This document shows positions 51,743 through 63,700 of a stretch of DNA of 64,000 nucleotides, in pieces. Below the pieces are notes generated by a model. That model was not told the DNA's origin. It worked only from the letters and a program-made list of their open reading frames with translations, and made no database searches. The position numbers were made by a program, and so were the translations under genes. The stretch is from the NCBI GenBank assembly GCA_964247055.1, contig OZ176058.1, positions 1,798,001 through 1,862,000 on the forward strand. The letters are read 5' to 3'. Source of the DNA: Paragordius varius (Eukaryota; Nematomorpha). Within the stretch, counting starts at the first letter, position 1. Each line of letters begins with the position of its first letter.

Positions 51743-54700
51743 GTAATATTGGAGTAAACATTGATATTATAAGGACTTACTAATCATAAAAATGTAAAGA
51801 CAAATATTTTTTTCTAAAAGACTACAACCATGCTTTTTCAGTAAAAACTGAAATTATGCGGAAACGTAAAAATATAAAGACAAATATTTTTTTCTAAAAG
51901 ACAACAACCATAATTTTTAAATATCGATTTATTTTCATAAAACTCATTGTTTAAAATGGTAAAGCGTGAAATAGAGATATATTACTAACACAATCAATTC
52001 TATGTCTTACAATTGCAACTAAATACCTTATATGAGAAAAATTAAGGTTTGAAAAAGTATGGTTGTCTTTTGGAAAAAATTTTTTATATTACGTTTTGTC
52101 CGCTAATTTTAGTTTTTACTGTAATTACATTCGTAAAATATATAGTTGATTATGTTACCAAATCACATTTCTATATTATACTTTGCAATTTAAAACAATG
52201 AGTTATATTAGAATGAATTAAGATTTAAAAATTATGATTGTGTTTTATAAAGATTATTTGTCTTTTTAATTATACGTTTTGTTCGTATAGTTTCAAATTT
52301 TTACCATATCTTTTCGCACCCTAAAATTTAAATATAATTCATAATAATAAATTGTTGCAAGGATTTAAAAAAATGCTATAATAATTGATAAAATTAGTAA
52401 ATTTACAAAAGTATTTTTGGAAATTTAAAATAAAAGAATAGGGTTTTTTGATAACTGATGATTTATTCGGAAGACACATTCATTGTGTTTTTAAATAATA
52501 ACTTTATGGATTAAAACTTAAAAATTCCTTAATATTAAAAGTAATTTTGATACCTAATATTTTCAGGCTAAGATTTTTCCCAGGAAAAAAAATGCTAAAA
52601 TTTATTATAAATTATTTCTTATGAATAATATATATAATTTATTAGATATAACAATTATATATATATATATATATTTATATGAAATATGGCATTCTTAACA
52701 ATAAAACCTGACTGCTAAAAAATAATTAATTAATGTAGAATTTGATCTCCAGGGATTTCCAAAAGGAAAAGACCTGTTGACAAGTTAATTAAAAAATACA
52801 TTTAATTGCGTCAAAAAACCATTAATTATTATTATTACTTTTATTTACACAGTACACATAAATAATATCATGGTAAAATTAATACAGACAAAATATAAAA
52901 ACTAAAGAATTGAAATTTTACGGTAAAAATTTAAATTATAACGGACAAAATAAATTAAATAGATAAAAACACATATTTTATTTCAAAAAGACAACCACCA
53001 TACTTTATTCAAGCCTTAATTTTATTTATTTACCATGCTAAATTATTAAATTGATTGTTGCAATATTAAATAACGAGTTATATATAAAAAATTCGAGATT
53101 AAGAAAGTATTGGGTTGTCTTTTGTAAAAAATATTGTCTTTTTATTGCTATGTTTTCTCCGTATGATTCCAATTTTTACTATATAATGAATGACACCATA
53201 CCTTTTTAAACCTTAATAATTCCATAAAAATATGGAAATTCATTTAAAACGTATCATAGAATAAATAAAATTCGCGAACGGTTTCGGACATTTTAACGTG
53301 TGTCCGTCCTCAGCGTAAAAAAAATATATAAATATTAGTATGGATAAAATGGTGCTTTATACACAATTTTTAAAAACGTTTATCAAGAAAATTACTGATA
53401 TATACAGTAAAATTGAAAGTATACGGACAAAAGGTAAAATATAAAAAATTACTTTCTAAAATACAACAATACTTTTTAAATCTTGATTCATTTCAAAATA
53501 ACTCATTGTTCAAAACGGTAAAATGTTTAATAGAGATATAAATTACTAACACAATTAATTATATATTTTACAATTCTAACCGAATAGCTTATATAGAAAG
53601 AAAAATTTAAGTTTGTAAAAGTATGGTTTTCTTTTAGTTAAAAATATTTGTCTTTAAATTATTACGTTTGGTCCGTATAAGTTTTACTGTAATTAGGCGT
53701 TTTACCAATTTTTACCTCTTTTTCTTATTTTTTATAGATATGGTTGTCTTTGTTTTAAAAAAACTTGTTGACTTTTTTAACACTTGGATACAACACATTC
53801 ATTTTAGTCCTTCGATTCAAATTGGGGTAGTTAAATACCCCAGACCTGTTTAAAATTAAATTCTTTAAAAAATATGGGGGGAATCGAAACCATGGCAAAA
53901 TTTTGCACTTATATAACATTAATAAAACGAAATTTATAAAAAAATTTATTCAAAAATACTTGATCTAAAGGTAAAAATTTACTCAACCTGACATGTGTGC
54001 AATGGTAAAATTGATAAATAATACAAAATAAACAGCTTTTTCTATTTCTATCAATGTTAGATGTAATTGAAATAAAAAATTAGCTTTAATTTTAACCTTA
54101 AAATTAAAAGAATACGATATTTTGCCTAAAATAAAAATGGCGTCGAAGTAGTTTGACATGGAACTTTTTTTAACAAAATTTTATTTAGATATTTTGGCAT
54201 ATTTATATAATTTTTATTAGAATAGAAGCATAAATTTAAATTGAGGCCGTTTCCTTCAGTATTTTTTTTAAAAAATCTCAACTCAAATTTAGTCTGGGGT
54301 ATTTAGACACCCCAAATTGAATCGAAGTGTTAATGACCTCCATTGAAACCTAATAAGTTAGTTTTATTATAAATAAATCGAATTATACGCACAAATCTTA
54401 AAACCATAAAAACAATCAATTATTTTTTAAAATAAGCCATACTTCTAAAACATCGATTTTTCCCCTATCTTTACGAATACAATCTCGCAAAATTTATATT
54501 TGATTTTGTTACTTATTTACGATCTTACAATGAGTTATATTTTTACAAAAATAGCGTTTAATAATGTACAACAGTCTTTTGAAAATAAAGACTTATGTCT
54601 ATTAAAATTACAATTCGTCCTATATATAATTAAAAATTACCCTTAAACAATTGATATTCACCCTTTAACAATTGAAACACTCTCGAACAATTAATATTCA

Positions 54701-57700
54701 CCCTCAAATAAATTTTATGTTTTTTAAGATTAAAAATCACCTAAATTTTTATATATTTTTAACAAATAAAAGTTTGTTTAAATTGCAAAACAAAAACATT
54801 CTATAAAGATATATTTAACATTAATAATAATGAGTTTTATTAGTTCGAAAAAACACATAATTTATTTTTAGGGTAGAATTGTTCGAGAGGGTGAATTTAA
54901 ATAGTAAATGGTATATTAACAATTTTGGGTTACCTTTATTTTTTTTCTCAGTGAGTTATTTTTATAATATATATTTATTTTAGCCGTCCAAATGGTTGAA
55001 ATTCATAAATTATGAGTTGATTCTGAATATTGGACTCCTATGGTTCGCTTGCATAATTTTGCTGGTTTCGTTTCGCCGCAACATTTTTAAACGATATCTT
55101 TGGCTGTTTGCCATATCAAGTATTTATTTTTTTAATTTACCGATTTTTTGAAATTATAAGTAATTTTTTTTAAAAATAATAAAAATTGAAATTATACGGA
55201 AAAACGTAAAAAACATAATTTTTAATAAAGACAACCAGATCTTGTTTTTTTGTTTGAAATTGTAAAGATGTAAAATAATTTATAAATGAAAAATTTAAAA
55301 AGAAAAAAGTTAGGTAGTAGGAAAAAAATATTTGTCTTTATATTACGTATTTTCCATTATTGTAATTAAGAAATTCAATTGCAGAATAATTAAATTCAAA
55401 AATTTAATTATAATATATCTATCTAGGAAATGTTAGATATTGTAACCCATTATTAAAATTTAAGTTTCAATATTTTTTGGACTTCATGTAAATTTACCTA
55501 TTATTTTTGCATATTATATATAATCTAATTAAATAAAAAACATAGATACAAACAATTTTTTTCAAAGACCGCTGCATTTTTTAACCTTGTTTTTTTTAAA
55601 ATTATTCATTGTTCTTAAACTGCAAAGTATGAAAAATAAAAATGTACATTGGTAACACAAAGAACTATAATTTACGGTTTAAATCCAGTGTACTTAAATA
55701 GCAGCCCACGGACCTTACGGCCCTAAAAGTGCTTTTTTATGCCCTAAATTATTTATTAATTTTTTTGATGTATTTTTGAGGATAAATATTGGTAAATGTG
55801 ACAAAAAGCTATAAAAACATGGTTTTAGTCTACGACCTTTGAGACAAGATACAGTAAAAATTGAATTTTACGGACAAATATAAATAAAGACAAATACAGT
55901 CATGTATCCTTTATATACAAAAAATTTTTTTCTTCCGTTAAATGGGTATAAATCATTGTTAAAGAATGGATAAAACAAGAACTCTATGGTATTAACAATA
56001 TCATATTCATCAAAAAAAGTATAAGAATTAATATAGAGCTCCTTGTTTTTTTCATTCTTTACAAAGTTATACCCATTTAACGAAAAAAAAATAAATTTTT
56101 GATAAAATAAAGGATACATGACTGTAAGACAACCATAATTTTAAATTTTGTTTCAACATAACATCACTCATTTTTTAAAATGGTATGTGTGACATCGAGA
56201 TATATATTACTAACACAATCCATATTTTACAATAATTACCTGGCCGTCATAGGAGAAAATAGGGTTTGAAAAGTATGGGTATCTTTTGAAAAAACATTTT
56301 TGTCTTATTTTTACGTTTTGTCCGTATAATTTCAATTTTTACTGTAAATAGTTTTTGCGGCCCTAAGAAATTTATTTGTGATTACCACTGGTTTAAATTT
56401 TATATTGGCAAAATTAAGGTTTCAAAAAGTGTTTTAAAAATATTTGTTTTTTCCATTAATGTAACATGTATGTATAAATAAATTAAATTTTAGAAAAATA
56501 TAAAAATATATCTTTCGCTCTAAATGTTGGATTTTGAAACATCAGTAAATTAAATTATTTTTTTGGTTTACAAGGTACCGACAGTTATTGTTGACTATTT
56601 TTTCCATATTTATGTTTATTTATTTAGCTTGGTTAGTTTTGCTATTTTACCTGGTCTGTGATAACATACTCAACAAAAGTCAGTCATTGGCGGCTTCGAT
56701 ATATCAATATTCCGCAAGAAATGTAAAAAATAACTTTCAAACTCAACAAAAAACTTTAAATACAGATAATTTGGAAAAAACTCGCATTCTGGGCTTAAGC
56801 TCTGGAGATATACACCAAGCATTTTTCTTCATACTGTGTTCCTATATATTTTTACCCCTTAATAGGATACAATTGACTTTTGCCGGTTCTTTACTCAGTC
56901 TAATATATTTTACAACATCTTTCCTCACTTTAAGTAATACCATGTATAATAATAATTTAACCCCTACTAAGTCCATACCTTATGACAATCCTAAAATGCC
57001 CACTCAAAATTACGATAATATATCATTTGTTATGATTCGTAATAAAATAGCCCCTAGAAAACGGGAGGATATAGGAAATGATAGTTTTACTGAATTAGAT
57101 TTCAAAATTCCTCAGGAGTATTTCACATTAGACGCTCTTGAAATATTTGCTAAAGAAAGCACCAATACTAAAAACAGTTATAGACTTAAAAGAGATAAAC
57201 GGCAAATCAATACTGAGTTAATGTCACAGCTTACAGCATCTAAAAATATATCCCTCAAAGAAATTTTAGAAACCAACATAGTTAAAATGCCACGGAGTGG
57301 AAACGTAAATATGAAGAAAATGAGTAAACCTTTAACACAAACCTCAGAAATCAAACCGACTATTCGTAAGGAAAATTCTCTCCGGTTTAGGCAACGATTA
57401 ACACTCAAGTTTTGGCAGTATGGAAATTTGACTCGTGAGGTTTTATTTTTAGTAAAATTGGAAATTATACTAACAAAAGAAACTAAAGACATTTTTTTAA
57501 AAAAGGCAACCATATTTTGTTAACTTTTATAATTCATCGTTTCGTGTTGGAAAATAAGTAAAAAAAGTAGTAAATTGTAACCAACACATCATAAATATTA
57601 AAAAATTCATTAGTTAATAAAGGAAAAAAGATTCAAAAAATTATAATTGTTTTTTAGAAAAAAAACATTTGTTTTTTATTTTTACGTTTGGTCTGTGTAA

Positions 57701-60700
57701 TTTTATTTTTTACTGTGGTACTCTTAAACAGCAATTATTTCATATTTTTAATTATATATTCCAGTAAAACGTAATATTTGTTGTTACTAAAATTATAATT
57801 TAAATTTTGTTTATTTTTCTTAGGTTTTTGTGGTAGTTATCATATTATTTGCCGCTAATTTAATTGGTTCCTTTCAAAGCATAGTGCTTGCCCGATCACG
57901 TAAAAAAATCTTCAATGATGCCAAAAAGTTCTTGGAGAATCGGATTAACCTGGAAATTGAAAAGGATCAACAAGTTATAAATTTAAGCTGCTAATAGTTA
58001 TTTTAACACAGTATGAAAAAGTATACATTGCTAGATTTTTGTAAAATATTGCCAGATAGCCAATAGAGCAAAGAGAATTATTATTGAACAACAACAGTAA
58101 AAAGCGAAAAAAAATAACTTTAGGTTAAGAACAATGCCCTTTGCTGAATATTACGGTATAAGTAGGTATATATTGCTTGATTTTCATTTATTTTGTCAAA
58201 TAGCATATGCAGCAAAAAGGATTATTGTTAACTTATGGTAGTACTCTCAAATATTTTTTGATATTTTTAGTAACGCTCTTGCAAGACATAAAATTTATGT
58301 AAAATCCGATTATTGTTTAAGTGTTAAAACCAATTATATAGTTGAATAATATTGTGCTTATAAGATACATTCTTTTAAAATAGCATCAAAAAATTAATAG
58401 ATTATGAAAATTAAAGGCTTAATTTTCAATAAATATAATTGCTTGTGGGGTATTTTCGGTTAAGTTACAAAACTCTTTTGAAATTTATATTATTATATTT
58501 AAGACAAATATTATTTTGAAAAAAATACATACTTATTGAAACTGCAATTATTACCATATAAATTATTAAAGTACAATTTCGCATTACATGTTTGATAATG
58601 ACTATATACATCCCTATTCCTTTTTTAACCCGATGTTAAGTTAAAAAATAAAGATATATGGTTGTCTTAGAATTTGTTTTAGTTTATATTATATGATTTG
58701 TCTCCATAATTTCAAGTTTAACTGTACATATCGCTTAAGGATAAATTATTGTTGAGCGTAATCCCACCCCATATAACTGAAGAGGTCAAACAAGCCATGT
58801 TAGAAAAATTGAATTATAAAAACAGTTTACGAAAGCATTCTTTCCTACAAAATCAACAATTCCACGAAATGTATGTCGTACATCACAAAAATGTTAGGTA
58901 ATATTTTTTTATATATAAATGTAAAAAACTAAATGGCAAAATTTCGTTTTTAAAAAAGAGAAACACCTATACTTTCTTATATTTGAGAAATATAGTTTAA
59001 AAGTATGATTGATAATTTTAAGGACAATTATTAGGGTGAAGATATAAGGCTGAATAATAATTTATAGGAAAAAAACTGTTTTTTTACGAAAACCATATTA
59101 TTTAGATCTTAATTTTTTATATAACCAATCTTCTTAGGTTGCGAAATAGGACAAACTCACTATTTTTTAATTAAAATTTTAATAATAAAATCAAGTTTCA
59201 AAAATATTAATTTTTAGCTTTCTATATTTTGTATTTATTTTATTTAAATCCTTATTGTAAATTACATTTAAAATATATTTCATTTAGTATTTTATATTCC
59301 GACATTGTAAATTTTACACCGTTGTCGCAAAAACTGTCACCAGAACGGCTCGTCCAAACTCTCAATGAACTATTTGCCTCTTTTGATCTCATCGCTCAGG
59401 TATTTTTATAAACTAAAATGTTTTTTTTATACCAAACCAAAAAGGAGTTATTGATTTTTTTCAAAAACAAATTTTACAAAAAGACACCGCGTAAAATGCG
59501 TACTAAATTAATTAATTTTAAAAGTTTTTGCAATTTGCATCAGATGCTAAGATGGAAAATACATATTTAGATTCGAACTAAATAAGCAAAACGATCAGAA
59601 GTATAAAATTTGATAATATATTTTTATATGATTGTTTATACATTATTTTTAGATAGTCCAAAGTAAAATAAATTTTAAAAACTACAATTTAAAAAAATAT
59701 CTCTTGACTACAAATTTTATGCTGGAAACCATTATTTATACCATTTTTTATATAAGGTAATTAGAGAGCTATTAAAAACAATTTTAATTGGTTGAAAGAG
59801 CTCTAAAGTTAAATGTTTGTTGCTATGTTTATTTCATTTTATTGGTTACATATTTAATTGAAAAAATTAACATGTAACTAATAAAACGAAAAATTTTAAA
59901 ATGGCAACAAATATGTAAAATACGGGATTGGGAATCAAAAACTAAAATAACCAATAATTTCATCCGTTATTATTATATTGTAAAAAATTGAAAAATGAAT
60001 ATATTATTTTATTGATCGAAAAATATTTCGGCGGGATCATTACCAAAAGATTTCACATTTAAATAAATATTTCTAAATTCCTAAGTTTTTACAAATAAAT
60101 TATTTTACCATTTTTTCATCTGAAAAATAAAAGCCATTTTTGATTAAATTAATACTTGGATACAACACATTCATTTTAGTCCTTCGATTCGAATTGGGGT
60201 AATTGGATGCCCCAGGCCCGTTTAATTTTAATTATTCCAAAAATATGGAATGAATTTAAACCTCGGCAAAAATTTTCACATTTATTACATTGATGAACAC
60301 CGAAATATATAAACATTCAAAAATACTTGATATTACCAATTTTAAGCTAAAACCTCGAGGTAAGAATTTAGGGACATGTATTCATTAGCTTAATTTAAAA
60401 ATATTGCAAAATAAACCATTTTTTTTCTATCAATGTTAGATGTGATTTAAATAAAATTGCTTAAATGTAAGCAGTAAAATTAAAAGGGCACGATATTTTG
60501 CAAAAATATTATAAAATAGAAATAGCGTCAAATTAGTTTGATATGGAACATTTTTTTCAAACCAATTTTTATTTAGATATTTCGGCTTGTTTATATAATT
60601 TATATTAGGATAGAAGCTTGAATTTTAATTTGGACCATTTCTTTCAGTAGTTTTTTAATATAAATTTAAATATTGTCTGGGATATTTAAATAGCCCAATT

Positions 60701-63700
60701 TGAATCGAAGTGTTAAGCTTAAAAAATGTAGTATATTACAAACATCTCTTGTTTCCTAAAATTTATACATTTAAAAACATTATCTTAAAATTTTTTCACA
60801 AAAAAATTAAAATTTTTAAAGAAAATTATATAAATCTCTTGATTCCTAATTTTTTATAAATAAAATTATTATTTAAACCTTTAGAAAAACAATTGTATGC
60901 GCATAAAAATATTGGGGGATTGTTATTACTGTGTATCTGGTTTACCCATTTCACGACCAAACCATGCCATAAATTGTGTCCGCATGGGATTAGCTATGAT
61001 AAGCATTATTCAGCGAGTACGCAAAAGTACTGGAATCGATGTAGATATGAGGATTGGTAAATTTTCATATGTAGAAAAAATGTATACCATTTACAGTTCA
61101 AATTCACCCTTAAACAATTCAAATTCACCCTTGAACAATTCAAATTCACCCTCAAATAAATAACATGTTTTTTTAAGATTAAAAATTACCTATATTTTAA
61201 TACATTTTTAAAAAATAAAATTTTGTTTTAAATTAAAATAATACTGAAAAAAATAATTAATCATGCTATAAAGATATATTTTATATTAATAATGAGTTAT
61301 ATTAGTTCGGAAACACATAATTTATTTTTAGGGTGAATTTGAATTGTACGAGGGTGAATTGGAATTGTTCAAGGGTGAATTTGAATTGTTCGAGGGTGGA
61401 TTTGAATTGTTCAAGGGTGAATTTGAACTTAAATGGTATATGAGGACAGGGGTCTGATTGAATTTCAAAAAGTTTTTTGCAGTTTTTTAAAATTCAATTG
61501 CTTTTGTCATGACTTAAATTCTAGAGAATCTTATATCTGACCTAAATTACTTTAAATTAATTATACCCAATTTAATTATTAGCTTTTTTCACTTTGTACT
61601 TTTGTTCATACTGATTAATGTTTAAATGTATTAACCATTAAAATTCATTAACATGCCAAAATGGTGTTTTTAACATAGCGTAACGTATGCTAAAATTGTC
61701 CATAATTGAATAATTAATAATGATAAAACATAGAACAAAAGTAATTATTTCAAATGTTGTTTGTTACCATATATGGGTTTATTAATAATCATTCAATTTT
61801 AACTGTATATATTTACACAAATAAATATATAATAATAAATTATTTTTCGTTTTGGAAGCTTTGTCAGGTTTGATATTTTATTTTTATTTAATACTATTTA
61901 TTCTGTTCTTTTACTGCAATTTTTTTAACCTCGCATATAATGCACTGCTTATTTTAACAAAAAAACTGTTTTCTATATCCCTTTTTATGTCCAAAAACTT
62001 TATTCATGGTTATATTATTAAACTTTTACTAAATAAGTTTTTTTTCAGATATTACAATTTTTATGGATGTTTAGGCAACTGATATATTACTTAACGTCGT
62101 TTGAACTGTATATGAAAAAAACCTAATATTATGTTTAAGTGATAAAAAGACACGTTATATCAGTATGTAATTTTAATTTTATAGAAAAAAATTATTAATT
62201 TTTATAGTTAAGCAATTTTTTAATTGTAATTATATTAAGTATAATTTAAACGGCTAACAGATATTAATATTCCTGATAATTATGATTGTGCATAAGCAGC
62301 GATCCCGAATTTGAATTGTCAAAAAGCCAACCTTATTTAGCAAACATATGTAGCGAAAAAAATTATTAATTTTTTAATGGAAATCAGTATCATAAATGAA
62401 AAATTTTTTGAGTAAAAATTGATGTAATTTATTTTTTATTATTAACTATACGGTTTGATCAGCACGCCTGGCCAAATTGTTTCCTTTAACATGCTTGTCA
62501 TATTTCATATTTTCTATTCATATTAAAATATTTAGGATTTAATTTTCGTGTAATTTCCTGAAGAATACTATCAAAGAATCCTAAATATGAAAATCTATTA
62601 TGCCATCTCTTTTTTTGTAAATACATTAAAAATATTAATTATAAGGACAAATCATTAAAAGAGAAGGTAAATTTAAAAAATAATATTTAATAAAACCTTG
62701 ATTTTTTAAAAAACTTATCGTTTTGAACAAGATATCAAGTTGTAAATGGTAATCAATTTTATATTTTACAATATTGTAATATTATATAATTTAAACCTCA
62801 ATTTCACCCTCAAACATTTTACAACTGGCGAACACTCATATTCACCCTAAGAATAAAATGAATGTCGCGAGGAAATGTTTCAATATGACATAATTTATCA
62901 TTTTTACTAAACAAAATATTATATTTAAATATATCAAAATCGATAATTATTGATATTTGTTACGGGAAAAATATTTAAGGTTGAATTTTAAATGTTCAAG
63001 ATGGTTAATATAATTTTTAGGGGTATGATTTAAACATGAACAAATGTAATTTTTTCCTATTACAGTCATGTATCCTTTATTTTATCAAAAATTTATTTTT
63101 TTTTGTTAAATGGGTATTATAAAGAATGGAAAAACAAGAGTTCTATGGTAATTCTTATACTTTTTTGATTATGATATTGTTAATACCATAGAGCCCTTGT
63201 CTATTCTTTACCAATTGATAAAATAAAAGATACATGACTGTATTTGAAAACTTATTAATCACTTCTGTAATATATTTTTTCTAGGTGTCCACTCTGGTAA
63301 CGTACTCTGTGGGATAATTGGTTTACTTAAATGGCAATACGATGTTTGGAGCGATGATGTCACTTTGGCAAATCTTATGGAATCTACTGGAAAGCCTGGG
63401 TATTAATTCAATATTTTTAATACAGAAACAATTAAAATCAAAAATTGACAAAATGTAAAATATGCTAATAGCGCTTCTACAACTGTATTCAAACCTTAAA
63501 TTTATTTAATATAACCTTTATATACATTAAAAATTTAAATTATACAGATAAAATGTAAGAAGATATATCTTTCTTCTAAAAGACTACCATACTTTTCTTA
63601 AATCAACATTTATAATATAACGTATCATTTTTGATCGGAAAATAAAAACTTGAGATTTTTATTTATACATTTCACACTTTATAATTAGGTTGATTATATC

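Noticed and set aside
57178-57513. Minus-strand open frame opposite the adenylyl cyclase exon
   Set aside because: Mirror of a well-supported coding exon and MITE arm. No family recognised.
61852-62082. Hydrophobic 76-residue frame
   Set aside because: It sits inside an adenylyl cyclase intron, is low-complexity, and has no signal beyond A+T bias.
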